DNA of 64,000 nucleotides from positions 1,816,240 through 1,880,239 of the forward strand of contig JANAVB010009599.1 in NCBI GenBank assembly GCA_029216955.1. Reading direction: 5' to 3'. Position numbers and translations under genes: made by a program. Below, piece after piece: positions 48,317 to 64,000 of this stretch. The stretch's first letter is position 1. Each line of letters opens with the position of its first letter. The notes beneath the pieces were generated by a model. That model made no database searches and was not told where the DNA came from. It worked only from the letters and a program-made list of their open reading frames with translations. This DNA is from Iris pallida. Its lineage: Eukaryota > Streptophyta > Magnoliopsida > Asparagales > Iridaceae.

Positions 48317-49225
48317 TGACAAGCTCCTCAAGCACTTTGGTACCCCGGAGTCAGCCCAACAATAAAACTGCAAATCTATTATAGGAGAAAGCGAGTTGAG
48401 CTGAAATTTGGGCGGTGCAACGAATTTTGAGTAGGTGCAGCTTTGCGGGCAAAATGGGATGCTGTGCGAACGAAATCCTCCACGACCCTATCGTTGACGC
48501 GCCCGGTGCAGCAAGGCCCGCTGCTGCACCACGGACCCTTGTGCGAAGCTCCCATGCGAGGCCACGGGATGCGGGTGCACAGCAGAAACTGCCCGTGCGA
48601 GGCGAAAAAAATTGCGTCGCGGCAGGAATGCGATGCCGTCGGAACGAGCTTATCGTCGCCTCGCACGGTACAGGCCGACCCGCCCCACGACCGTGGACCC
48701 TCGTGCAGCGAGCTTACCGATGTCGCCTTCAATGGTGCAGTGCGACCCGTCGCCTCACCACGAGATGCTGGAAACGAGCGAATTTCCTCGTCGTGCTCGG
48801 CGGAGCGTCCGGGACAGCTGCGAAGCTGACCCGATTCGTGCTCCCGCGGGTCGAGCCATACGGCTCCCCGCGGGGGGACGATTCGGGCAGCGTGCGACAG
48901 CCCTGGGTGCGGCCGTGTCGGCACGTGAGTGGTTTTGGACCCGAGGCTCCCTGCTTCCGTGCAGCCAACTGCCGATGCGACGGCCCCTTCAGTCGGTTCC
49001 CGGCCTCGCCGGCGACACCCGAGTTGCCCGTGCAGCAAACCCGATCGCATTCGGGAAACGCCCCGTTGAGTATGTTCCGAGCCGTCCCTTCCGCCTCGTG
49101 CGGTAACGGGAGGGCACCCGAACTCGCGCCACTCGATGCCCCCGAGTCACGGCCCTACGTCGGCTCGTCTGGACCGGCTGGGCACTCGGTGTGCGAGTGT
49201 GTAGGGCTTGCGGATGCGGTGGACA
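48317..49225. other. GC-rich block of unknown origin inside the copia element
   Basis: About 0.9 kb of GC-rich sequence with sharp borders against AT-rich copia DNA. It is open over long stretches in both directions (273 codons at 48415-49236 plus; 223 codons at 48379-49050 minus), as expected by chance in GC-rich DNA; neither shows a known domain. Short motifs such as GTGCGA, GGTGCAG and CCCGTGC recur on both strands. It could be a captured LTR or promoter fragment. Confidence 0.45.
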
Positions 49226-49305
49226 CGGATAAATAAGATAGTCAAACAAAAAAACTGAAACTTATACCAAATGAACAATGATAAATAAGATAGTCAAACA
49301 AAAAA
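49226..49305. repeat. Short direct repeat at the edge of the inserted block
   Basis: GATAAATAAGATAGTCAAAC followed by AAAAAAACTGAAAC occurs twice in about 45-bp register (about 49227 and 49272). It probably records the rearrangement that joined the GC-rich block to the protease remnant. Confidence 0.75.
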
Positions 49306-49530
49306 ACTGAAACTAAATTTCGTCTAAAAGATGGTACAATAAAAGCTTTAGATAAAATTGTCTATCAAATCGAATAATAACTAATATCCAAAAAAATTTC
49401 TATTGCATCCACTTCTACCGACTTGCCGTCTCCCACATAGATGTGTCTTTCACCATCAATTGGCTTTCGGTAGATCTGGCAACCCTGCATAAAAACACTG
49501 ATGTGAGTAGTTGTACCAAAATCTAATCAC
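49264..49530 (-). pseudogene. Copia protease remnant
   Basis: Minus-strand translation shows THISVFMQGCQIYRKPIDGE, RHIYVGDGKSVEVDAI, then after stops KAFIVPSFRRNLVSV and YHCSFG: the part of copia protease just after the active site, with stops and frameshifts. The VPSFRRNLVSV piece also exists in inverted orientation at 46785-46870. Confidence 0.75.
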
Positions 49531-49557
49531 CATGTGTTTCTTAATACTGAAGCTAAA

Positions 49558-49785
49558 TTATACCAAATTATGAAATGTACCTTTCTTTACACGCCATGCG
49601 TGGTACTTTATGCATTCCTTCTTTACGTGTCCCGGCTTGCCACAAAAGAAACAACCATTAGCCTCAGTTTGTTGTTTCTTTTGCACTGGACCCTTAGTAG
49701 CTTTTGTATTCTTTCGCTTAGTGCCCTTATACTTGTCTTTAGGGGTGGTAGCCAAATTAGCACTTTCAGTTTTATCTTGCTTCAA
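49558..49785 (-). pseudogene. Copia gag zinc knuckle
   Basis: Lys-rich leader (KDKYKGTKRKNTKATKGP) and GCFFCGKPGHVKKECIKYHA, a CX2CX4HX4C nucleic-acid-binding knuckle. It belongs downstream of the gag core in the same element. Confidence 0.88.
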
Positions 49786-49875
49786 TCTCTCTTCTTCTTG
49801 AACACAGTATGAAATAAGCTCATTTAGAGTCCATTTTTTCTTTTGACAGTTGTAACTGACCTTGAACTGATTTTA

Positions 49876-50337
49876 CTATGTAGGAAGTGAGAGCAATATC
49901 AAATAAACGAGCAAGTCATCCGACAAGTCGAGCTTAAGTACCTTAAGTTTTGAAGCAATATGAGACATCTCCATGATGTACTCCCTTATGTTACCCTTGC
50001 CATTATACTTCATGGTAATCAAACGCAACAAAAGTGTGCTTGTTTTTGCCTTATCATTCTTTGCAAATCGCTTCTCGATTTCAGCAAGGAATTGTTTGGC
50101 ATTAGTAATCTCATCAGATACTGCACCCCTGAATGCCTCTGGAATACCGCGCTTTATGATCATTAGACTCATGCGGTTTGAGCGTTCCCACTTCTCGAAG
50201 TTCGTTCTGTCACCAGATGAACTGTCATCCTTAGGAGTAGTGGGACGCTCAATCCTAAGTACAAGGTCTAGATCTATGCAGCCGAGAACAATATATATGT
50301 TCTCTTTCCAGTCCTTGAAGTTTGTCCCGTTAAGCAT
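49876..50337 (-). pseudogene. Copia gag, UBN2-type
   Basis: 153 codons: MLNGTNFKDWKENIYIVLGC, NFEKWERSNRMSLMIIKRGI, AVSDEITNAKQFLAEIEKRF, YIMEMSHIASKLKVLKLDLS. This is the conserved central part of plant copia gag (UBN2/DUF4219 families), forming the particle. The frame stops at 49876, before the RNA-binding part, which follows in another frame, so it is interrupted. Confidence 0.88.
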
Positions 50338-52104
50338 TGGAATTGAGTTCAGATTAGCAAATATTGTAGCAACACTAGCTGAAAAAAGAACAAAAAATAA
50401 ATAAATAAATATGCTCTAATTAATAACTAAAGAATAAAAGATAGTCAAACAAATTCAAATAATGGTGAACCCCATCTCAAGATACCTAGTGCATCATTAA
50501 TATCAAGTCTTTGGATAGTGTATTAATTGCAAGTGGTACTCTTGGTGTAGTGATCAAATGTTGACAATAAGTCATGTCAAATAGTAAGCCTATCTTTGGA
50601 TCGGGTTATTATTCACATGTAAACCGTATAATTGTCACACATTTATCACCACAAGTATGTGTGCAATTCGGCCAAGTATTAACCTTCCTTTGGGCTGGCT
50701 AATACCCGCATGAATGTACGCACACAAATATTCGACATCCCTCATAGACTATCTACGCAAGAGAGGTCACTTTGGCGACATCTTGTTTCAATGAGTCTAC
50801 TTAGAATATTGGACAACTATTGCTAGTCATAAAAGGCACCAAAAAAATTAAATGTTGACTAAATTTTACAAAACTGAATCATGTCCAAAACTTTATATAC
50901 ATGCATATTCATAAGATTATTACTCAAATAAAGTAATCAAAAGCATAATCATGAATTTCAATTTGACAAAATTGCATATTATCAATATAACAAAATTCAT
51001 GAAATAATCTACGGAGGATATGCATCCAAAAATAATATCAAATAATTCATAAGGATTACTTTAAATAGAATAATCTATAGAAGACCAAATATATATGCAT
51101 CAACAGATTACATCAGATAATCTTTAAAGATTATACCAAAATTGGTCTACTGTATCAAAAGTATATGAATCTTGTGCATGATTTAAATCACAAATTAAAT
51201 CACTTTAAATAAAAGAACATTCAAATATTCTTTTAATATAAAAAAAACATGCATCATAAAAATTATATCAAAAGAACTAGCACCAAATCCTAGTTGTAGA
51301 GCCAAACAAGGCAAGGGACTCCTGATTTCCTTTTATAATCCTCACTTTTTCTTAAACCCAAAATCCCTCGATCCAAGGAGGAGGAAAATAATCTACTAAG
51401 TCTAAACACAAGAAGAAATAGGAATATGACACCATATAAAGTTCTCGACTACAGCAAATACAGAGAAGTCCAAAGCAATGCAACTTCGATACCTTTATTC
51501 CCACACTCACGTCCAAAATAATTCCATAAATAAGTCATATATATATATATATATATTAATATATTAATATATATATAACAACAAATAAGGTAAGAGGTCT
51601 CCTACTTCTTGATTACAGCAGCCAAACAAAGCAAGCTGATACAGACTCAAACACAAGAACATCTAAAACAAGTTAAATATGATGTAGCTAACTCAAAAGA
51701 TCAAAGCAACGGAACTGAAAATTGAAGCTAGTGAGTACCTCAATAAAGAACAATATTAAAAAAACTATAAGAAGAGCAACTTCAACACACCCATACCAAT
51801 TTAAGAAACTCATCAAGAAGAAATAGCTTCTCCAACCAAATCCTTTTAATGGAATCAAACAATTTTTGCTAAACCGAAATCTTAGTATGATTTAAATTAG
51901 GGAACCGAAACCTTAGTACATACAAATCATCTGATTCCAACAATAAATAAATAAATAAATAAATAAATAAACTCAATCGACGGATCATAAAACTTTGATC
52001 GAGCAATGGAAACCCCTAAATTAAATTAGATCAAACGATCTAGGGTTTCTGAACACCAATGAAAATTGAATCTGAAACTTCAAACTCATAAATCAAACAG
52101 GAAG
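50338..52104 (-). other. Leader region of the copia element, no gene
   Basis: 1.77 kb between primer site and gag, AT-rich, with a (TA)n stretch (51539-51577) and an (AAAT)n run (51945-51971). No coding sequence seen. It is unusually long for a copia leader. Confidence 0.5.
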
Positions 52105-52116
52105 GCTCTGATACCA
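52105..52116 (-). promoter_or_regulatory. Primer binding site, tRNA-iMet, of the copia element
   Basis: The plus strand reads GCTCTGATACCA, the complement of TGGTATCAGAGC. Confidence 0.95.
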
Positions 52117-52118
52117 CT

Positions 52119-52595
52119 TGTTAGTAATTTGTTGTGCCCTGTCGATTCATGAGAAGAAGAACATAAATTAAATTAAATTGCGGAAGCGTACTTGAATCCA
52201 TTGTCTTTGCTTGACGGATCTTGAAGCACACGTCTCTTTACGGGATTTGATCTTCCAACCCGCTACGGCCCTTAATAACAAAGATGAAATCTTTGTTCCT
52301 CTCTTTATTGATGGGGATACAGAAGAGAATAGAGAAAACTCTCTCTTGGTGGCCGTATGAGTTGGGGACCATAACCCTAATGGATACACATATATATAGA
52401 TATGTGTGTTGTGATATTTCTAATTTGGCCCCTCATCAAATTAGAATTATCCGGTATTTACACATTAATTCCATGACAATTATACCCTTAAGCCAATTTC
52501 CATATAGACCACTTTAATTTGGCTTAATTATTTAGATAGCCCAAACACAATTAATTTTACATGTGTGGCCCCATAATTATTGAATAATTCCAACA
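52119..52595 (-). repeat. 5' LTR of the copia element
   Basis: 477 bp, ending CCAACA before the GCAGA duplication, with the primer site two bases inside from its left end. It contains ACACACATATCTATATATATG, a possible TATA region on the minus strand. Confidence 0.93.
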
Positions 52596-54051
52596 GCAGA
52601 TGCTTCGCCGGGATCGACGGTGGCGCTGGGCGGCCGTCGTTGGGTGGTGGAAGTTGGTAGCTCTCGAATGGGGAGGGGTGGTACTGATTGGGGCTTTGGA
52701 GGAGATCGATGGGGATGGTGGTCGGTCGTTAGGTCATGAAAGAGTTGGAGTGGCCGGAAGTGTGAGGCGGAAGGAGGTGGTAGCTGAGGTCAGCCTGTCT
52801 CGATAGTGGTGACAGAGGTCGGTCGTAGGTGGTGATGATGGTGGTGTTGTTGATAGCGGTTTGGTCGAGAAGGAGTTGGCTCTGCGGACACGGGCTTGAT
52901 CTCGAGTGGGTCGAGGAAGCTAAGGTCGTTACACGACTCGAGAGGTGGCCGGAGGGGCACGACGCTGCAGCGGTGGGGATCGACTGCATAGGAGGGTAAT
53001 TATTGATCGAAGCTCGAGGCGATGGTCGGCCATGGAGGAGGCGGAGAAGTATCAGGTCGGCAGGACACAGCGAGTCGCAGATTGAAGTCGGAGAAGGATA
53101 TGGACCGATTGAAGTCGGAGAAGGATATGGACCGAGGCACCGTATACGACACGTTGAACGGCTGATTGAATCGAGATAGAGTTAGGGTTAGGGTTTTGCG
53201 TGACACGAGGAACAGGACATGGGAGTGATGGATTTAGGATGTGTAGGGTTGACCGTGTCCGTAGTTGTCGGACAAAAAAGTGTAATTGTAAATGTAAGAA
53301 AACTAGTGGAAGGGGTTGGAGACACTAACACGGTGCACAGACACGACTATAGTGATGGATGTGGTAGTTTAGAATTTGTGGCTAATGTGATGGTGTGGGA
53401 GTAAACATGGAGAAGCTTCTCTTAAATAGCATGGAGGCAATCCTAGTTAGACAAGGATCCAAAATTCTTGTAAAAATCCAATAGATAAAATCTTACTTTA
53501 AATCAAATAGAATTCAAAATAAATTTAATCTAACAATCAACATTTGTGTACAATAATAATTTAAAACAATATTAAATGATCATGTCAATAATTCAAAATA
53601 ATATCAAAATAATTTAAAATATATTTCTTTATTAACCGAAAAATTATTTAGTAACCTCTTCATACATTTAAAAAAAATCAATCTCATCGAAATCAAATAA
53701 TTGATTATAAATAGTTTTTAATATATTATTCACAATGCATATATCCAAATCTTATTTGAAAAATAAATTTAGTACCCTTTTTATTGTAAAAAAAATACTA
53801 CAAATTTTCTACTACAAAAATTCAAAGAGACTTATTTTCCATCACGACATTTTAGAAATAAATAAATAAAATAAGATTTGAAAATTTTGGAAAATATGAT
53901 ATACAAATTCCATAGAAAGATTTTTTTGTAAATAAACACATTTTTTTGTTTGAATAAAACTTCATACACATATACTTGATATATACCATAGTTATTCTAA
54001 TAAAATAAAATAAAAATTAAAATAATTTGTAGAAATTTAGACGGTTTTACA
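52596..54051 (-). repeat. LTR L4, last part
   Basis: It resumes with GCAGA and runs parallel to L5 58080-59420 and 63782-63894: GC-rich island with GGTGGTGATGATGGTGGTGTTGTT (52829 versus 58318), then AT-rich sequence, ending ACGGTTTTACA at 54051. A 33-bp unit is duplicated in tandem at 53088-53135 (AAGTCGGAGAAGGATATGGACCGA type). Short open frames here are LTR sequence, not genes. Confidence 0.78.
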
Positions 54052-55294
54052 TCCTACCTAACTTAAAAGAACTTCGTCCTCGAAATTAGAAATATCGCAT
54101 GATCTAAGAAATACGATTGTTAAGAATACTAAGTACGAAAGTCGTACCTCGAACTCGTAAAGATGGGATGGGAATAAACGTAATAAGTTCCTAAGGGTTA
54201 GTTTGGTTTGCACGGTAAGAAGGTATAAGGAAAGGGATTGTGTACTGTGAAAAAAAGATGGATAGGACGGAAGATAAATAGTTACTTCTTGGATATACGT
54301 AAATCCTAAGTTTAACCGGTTTGATGGCATGAAGAGGGTGTCCCCTTTACCCTAGAAATCGTTCACACCTTCTTACTCCTTCATTGAACTCCTTAAATAT
54401 TCAAGGGTTAAATCTAAATCAAACCTCAAATTAAAATTTAAAATTTAAAATTTAAATCAAATCTATCATAAAAATCTTCTCCAATTTAAGCAAGCAAAAT
54501 CTATATTCAGCCTATCCCAATCTTCCTCAAGATAAGTACAAAATTAAATCCAATTCAAATTAGTAGTGATCTTTTTAAATAGACAATATGTATTCAATCA
54601 TATCCCATTCCAAACTTAAACCTTTTAAAAATTAAGTTATCAACTCTCAAAATTCAACCTCTAATCAAATTCTCAAATTGCAAAAACTTAAATATAATTC
54701 ATCAACATTCCAAATCTTCCTAAATTCAATCCTCGAGATATTTCCTACTATCAAGTATTTTTTTTTCTTTTCTCTTTTTTTTCTCAAACTCAAATAAATC
54801 ATAATTGTTCTTCAAAAATCCTCCAGGCCAAAAGAATTTAAATTATTCAATCATATTTTGCTTAATCGTCATGTTGCGCATCATCTAAAAGTCCCACCTT
54901 CATCACATAAAATTTCAACTATAATTTAAATTTCTCTACCCAACTTAAAATATATTAATCCTTCATGAACGACTATAAAAAGAATTTTCAAATCATCAAG
55001 TAGTGTTAGTCAATTTCCTCGAGACATTTAAAACATTTGTAACTTAATTATTCTCTCTAACATATCCTTAATCGACAAGATAATCTATCTATAAAGTAAC
55101 TAACCTATGGGACATATACTAATGCTAACCACCTTTCTAACCTCCATCAAACACGAGAAAAGAATATTCATGTTAGTAGGGGTGAGCATTATTCGGTTTT
55201 GGACCGAAAATCGAACCGAACCAAACCGAATAAGAGATTCGGTTCTGTTTTAGAAAAATTCGGTTCGGTTTCGATTTTGAAAATACTAAATTTT

Positions 55295-55357
<63 letters not shown>

Positions 55358-55760
55358 TATAGGTATATACTATAGGTATCTATGTATATTTAGTTATTAT
55401 ATATATTAACAAAAAAAACACAAATAAACCCAAAAACCGAATAAACCGAAAATCGAGCCGATTTAATTCGGTTCGGTTCGGTTATTGACAAATTTGGTTC
55501 GGTTTCGGTTTTGCTTATTCGATTTTGGTCCAATTCGATTTTCGGTTGGAACCGAATAAACCGAATGCTCACCCCTACATGTTAGGATCAAGGTAGATGC
55601 AAGTTAAATAGTCAAAGAAAATTTCAAAAAGGAAATCAAGGAAGGTGGTCAAGCATGTGGATGAGATTTTAAACTCTAATCTTATATGCAGGCTTGTTCG
55701 GTATAGTGACATAACTGAAACAATATATATTCTCGACCTGCATGGGCCACCACAAAAATA
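54052..55760 (-). other. Short internal domain of LARD element 2
   Basis: It begins with the same polypurine-tract side as element 1 (plus strand TCCTACCTAACTT … CTTCGTCCTCGAAATTAG) and ends with the same LTR-adjacent sequence (GGGCCACCACAAAAATA). No coding sequence. Without the MITE it is about 1.3 kb, shorter than the 3.46 kb of element 1. Confidence 0.62.
55177..55577. mobile_element. hAT-type MITE
   Basis: 401 bp with inverted ends TAGGGGTGAGCATTATTCGG / CCGAATGCTCACCCCTA and a perfect 8-bp target duplication CATGTTAG (55169-55176 and 55578-55585), the hAT signature. The interior is made of many CGGTT/AACCG repeats in both orientations around a (TA)n core (55297-55357) and can fold back. 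No coding capacity. Confidence 0.92.

Positions 55761-61210
<5,450 letters not shown>

Positions 61211-61270
<60 letters not shown>
61211..61270. repeat. (TA)n tail of LINE 1
   Basis: A 60-bp TA run at the 3' end of LINE 1, which is at the same time the upstream flank of LINE 2. Confidence 0.93.
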
Positions 61271-61273
<3 letters not shown>

Positions 61274-63717
61274 CCATTTGATATGGGGGCCACAGGCGCG
61301 CATTCTCCCGAGCTATCCAACGGTACTCCCATTCAGCACCTCGGAGTTGGAGCGACGACGCATTGTATGGTGTCCAGCGCTTCTCAGTCTGGGGTCGCTC
61401 CCGATCTGGCGCCTTGCGACACGCTGATGGTCGTTGCCGTGCCTCTCGTGGACAAGCACCCATCATCGCTCGTCTCTGTAGATGTCGTGCACTCTGCTGC
61501 TAGCGATGGGGTATTTACCCATGCGCTCTTTTCTCCTGACCTTGTGGTCTATGCAGGGAACCAGGCTAAGGCCCTCCTTGGGGCATCCCCTATCCGAGTT
61601 TTGGCGCCTTCTCTTGTGCAAGCTGGCGCTTTCTTTGGCGCCCATGCGTAGGCTGCAGGCGCACATCACCTAGCTGTGGGGCCCTACGTGTTTGGCGCCT
61701 CCCAACCCGGATCCATTGGCGCTCACCCTCCCCAGGATGTGGCACCCATGCGCCGAGTCCTTCTCCAGCCCTCGAAGGCACCACCTTTCCTTCGTGGCTG
61801 TCACTTCCCCCGGCGCCAGTGTCCTCCCGCCCCCCGACAGTGTCCTTCACTACTCCCCTCCCTCCGCATGCATTGTGCCAGGAAACCGCCTGCCTGACGA
61901 CCTTTTAGCGATTGCGCACTACCTCCAGGTTGAACTTCCCACAACCGTGCGTTTCTTCGCCTCCACCACGGTGCTCACCCTCCGGGTCGCAGCCCCCCCT
62001 AGCGCCTCCTATCGCCATAGCGGAGAGCGCGTCTTTGGGTGGCTGGCCTTCTCCACCTCCTCCACAACCCCAAGTGTAGTCTTTTGCCGACAAGCTTAGA
62101 CCGGATCCGCCTGCCCGGCTCCTACGGATCTTTTCTGACATTGACCTTCCTGAAGTCGACTATGCGATGAACCCGTACGAGATCAGGGTGCCATTCTTTG
62201 AGGCCGAATTGGCATCCCTATCAACCTCCTTCCCACACACCTTCGTACTCAAATTCCCTACCGGCTGCCCGAAACTCCAGAGGGTTCAGGAAGTGATCAC
62301 CTGCTGAGGACTCTCTTTGGCATATAAGGTAGCCCCCTAGACCCTAAGCACATTCTATTGCACCTTTCTTCGAAGTCGGAACCACAAGAACGTTTAGGAC
62401 CAGAGGCACGGGCAGAATTGACTCCCACACCATAAAAATCTTCAGATGGTCCTAAGACTTTAATACCAAGGTCGACTCAGCGACCGTCTCGGCCTGGGTG
62501 ACCCTCCCCAATCTCCCCCTCATCTGCTTCGTTCTCGTGGCGCTAAAGCGCATTGCTAACCCTTTGGCACGTTTGTGGCGGCGATCGAGGAAACGAGAAA
62601 CCTGTCCAAAGCAAACTACGCCAAAATTTGCGTGGAGCTTGATCTATCTAAGGACCTCCCCAAGCACATCCAAAACTCTCTAGGCAACAAGTCGCACACC
62701 CAGCAAATCATGTACGACAGCAATATTATCTTCTGCAAACACTGCCGCACGTGTGGCCACCCGATTGAGCATTGTTATCGTGCACACCTGGAGCTGAAGA
62801 AGAAGAAAGCGACACGTAAGAGCGCCCCCCAATAAGACCGGGTCTAACGACCAACCCTTCAATTCCCTCCTCCTTCCCTTATCGAACACCCACAATCGGT
62901 TTAAAGTGAGTGCTAGACCTTCCGATACACAAGACTCAACCCCCTCGCGCAGAGCTATCGTTCCATTCACAGTTCCGGCCCTCAACCTTGCACCAGGGGA
63001 TGTCGAGGCTGGAGCAGTCACAGAAATTGTCGAAGAGGACACATACACCACGGACGACCTCGGTTGCCCTCCAGTTCAAACACCCGAGGCGACCCACATT
63101 GCGGATGGTCTTATTGCGATTCGGGATTCTTTGCCCGTTTTGAAAGATTACTTCGAGCAGATCGCAGAGGTTAGCTCTCTGGAGGAGGCGATCAGGAATA
63201 CACTATCATTCGAGCCATGGCAGAACACCCAGAATATGTCTCCTCGATTCCATTCAGAATGTTGGAGGTCGAACAGGCTATCGATGCGGCTCAAGGCACT
63301 CAGAACAACGATCATTCCAATACAGAGGTATACCTAGCCTCTAAATGCAAGAAAGTTTCGGCATCTGCGGCGCTACGGTTCCTTTGCTCTACCAGCGGTA
63401 GGTGTAAGCCGCTACCGACCAACCCTCAGAAACCTCCGTAGCCCAAGTTCCGCAGAGAGGACCGGGTATCCCCTGGCCTTCACCTCGCCCGAGCGCTCTT
63501 TTGGGGCTTGTCCAACCCTTTCTTCTCCCCTTTCTTTTGAGTCCCTCGGGTTTTTTCGGGCTGGCTATAGGTGTTGTTGGGTCGGGTCCCTTCCGTTCGC
63601 AGCTGTTTCCTCTTCCTTGTCCTTTAGTCCTCGCGTCCTCCTGTCGTAGGAGATTTTGTAGGTGCTTGGGTTATCTCCCGGTACCCCCTTTTTGCCTTTC
63701 AATAAAATCCCCAGTTG

Positions 63718-63718
<1 letters not shown>
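61271..63718 (+). mobile_element. LINE 2: ORF1-bearing element lacking ORF2, with (TA)n tail
   Basis: It holds a GC-rich 5' part, ORF1 with a zinc knuckle and then directly a 3' UTR (about 63440-63718) ending CCTTTCAATAAAATCCCCAG and (TA)n. No endonuclease or RT sequence is present between ORF1 and the 3' UTR. The 3' UTR resembles that of the minus-strand element at 42478. Confidence 0.75.
61283..63337 (+). pseudogene. LINE ORF1 (DUF4283/zf-CCHC type), broken
   Basis: The start region (61283-61651) is a 122-codon Ala/Ser/Val-rich frame (SNGTPIQHLGVGATTHCMVS). Further on, with stops and frame changes, come the RNA-binding region (FPTGCPKLQRV near 62262; IEETRNLSKANYAKICVELD and LSKDLPKHIQNSLGNKSHTQ, 62581-62700) and the knuckle CKHCRTCGHPIEHC (CX2CX4HX4C, 62737-62778), followed by a Lys-rich stretch. 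A 143-codon frame (62906-63337) may be the C-terminal part. This is the DUF4283 plus zf-CCHC_4 layout of plant L1 ORF1, an RNA-binding partner of the LINE transcript. Confidence 0.75.

Positions 63719-63781
<63 letters not shown>
63719..63781. repeat. (TA)n tail of LINE 2
   Basis: An uninterrupted TA run directly after CCCCAGTTGT at the LINE 2 end; LTR L5 resumes after it (TTTGTTTAAATAG). Confidence 0.95.
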
Positions 63782-63784
<3 letters not shown>

Positions 63785-63894
63785 TGTTTAAATAGAACTT
63801 CGTAATGAAACTGTATATACAGGACACGGCGCCATAGTTATTCTAATGAAATTAAAAAATTAAAAAATATTTGTAGAAATTAGAGGGTTTTACA
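63782..63894 (-). repeat. LTR L5, terminal part
   Basis: It matches L4 53945-54051 (CCATAGTTATTCTAAT; TTTGTAGAAATTAGAGGGTTTTACA). It ends at TTTTACA, the 5' end of this minus-strand LTR. Confidence 0.82.
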
Positions 63895-64000
63895 TGACAC
63901 GGTGCCTTAGGTGTTATTATATTGCTTGCGGTACCACAATACGGTGCCTCGTGTGTCTGCCTGCTGAGGATCTTATGACCCTTAGTGGCATGAAGCCTAA
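63895..64000. other. Right flank, no gene seen
   Basis: 106 bp of unique-looking sequence beyond L5. The phrase ACACGGTGCC/ATACGGTGCC recurs at 63897 and 63945, and a related ACACGGCGCC lies inside the LTR at 63823. Nothing else is recognised. Confidence 0.5.

Larger units (their letters stand above)
44661..52595 (-). mobile_element. Ty1/copia element with internally inverted pol, nested in L4
   Basis: LTRs of 477 bp each (44661-45137 and 52119-52595), target duplication GCGGA versus GCAGA, and a reverse-complemented tRNA-iMet primer site (52105-52116) next to the right LTR, which fixes minus orientation. Gag, zinc knuckle and protease are in order on the minus strand, but the pol middle is rearranged: the segment 46776-48316 is inverted and its outer part duplicates 45722-46775. 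Integrase is missing and a GC-rich block of unknown origin is inserted. Confidence 0.9.

Noticed and set aside
48415..49236. 273-codon open frame on the plus strand
   Set aside because: GC-rich DNA with long open frames on both strands, no domain, no conserved start context; treated as a non-coding block.

Overview
This is a repeat-dense stretch of a nuclear plant genome with no intact host gene. The evidence is a pile of nested transposable elements of plant lineages: a Tat/Ogre-type Ty3 element with its diagnostic second (archaeal-like) RNase H, a Tekay/Del-type chromovirus, a Sirevirus-like and another Ty1/copia element, a CACTA transposon, a hAT-type MITE and plant LINEs with a DUF4283-like ORF1. 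AT-rich spacers, (TA)n tracts, mutated reading frames and many levels of nesting fit a large plant genome; the species cannot be read from the sequence.

Layout. 1-8624: 5' half of a Tat/Ogre-like element on the minus strand (5' LTR at the right, integrase and 3' LTR beyond the left edge), with gag, protease, RT, RNase H and archaeal RNase H all recognisable but broken by stops and frameshifts. 8625-9088: compound AT/GT microsatellite. From 9089 to 63894 the backbone is a chain of large non-coding LTR retrotransposons (LARD-like, minus orientation): LTR L1 (9089-12261), internal domain (12262-15723), LTR L2 (15724-16548 plus 27734-29453), an internal-domain fragment (29624-30110), LTR L3 (30111-34294), truncated LTR L4 (34295-54051, split by insertions), a short internal domain (54052-55760) and LTR L5 (55761-63894, split by insertions).

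Everything else is nested in this backbone. L2 holds an 11.2 kb Tekay/Del-like chromovirus (16549-27733, target duplication GGAGC), whose gag is interrupted at codon 8 by a 5.4 kb Sirevirus-like element without pol (18292-23693). L4 holds a 6.7 kb CACTA element (34822-41511, target duplication ACG) carrying intron-containing pieces of a GPN-loop GTPase gene and a foldback MITE, then a minus-strand LINE-like element (42478-43850), then a 7.9 kb Ty1/copia element (44661-52595) whose pol is rearranged into a roughly 1 kb inverted repeat. The short internal domain holds a hAT-type MITE (55177-55577, 8-bp duplication CATGTTAG). L5 holds two consecutive LINE copies (59516-61210, 61271-63718).

The most interesting signals are: the LINE-like insertions all end in long (TA)n tracts and appear to land in (TA)n, including each other's tails; the CACTA element has captured host exons with a spliceable intron; the copia palindrome could fold into a long hairpin RNA; and the Tat-like LTR is packed with an octamer (CATGCGGC) that also builds the repeats of the adjoining reading frame. 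None of the elements appears able to encode a full set of mobility proteins.
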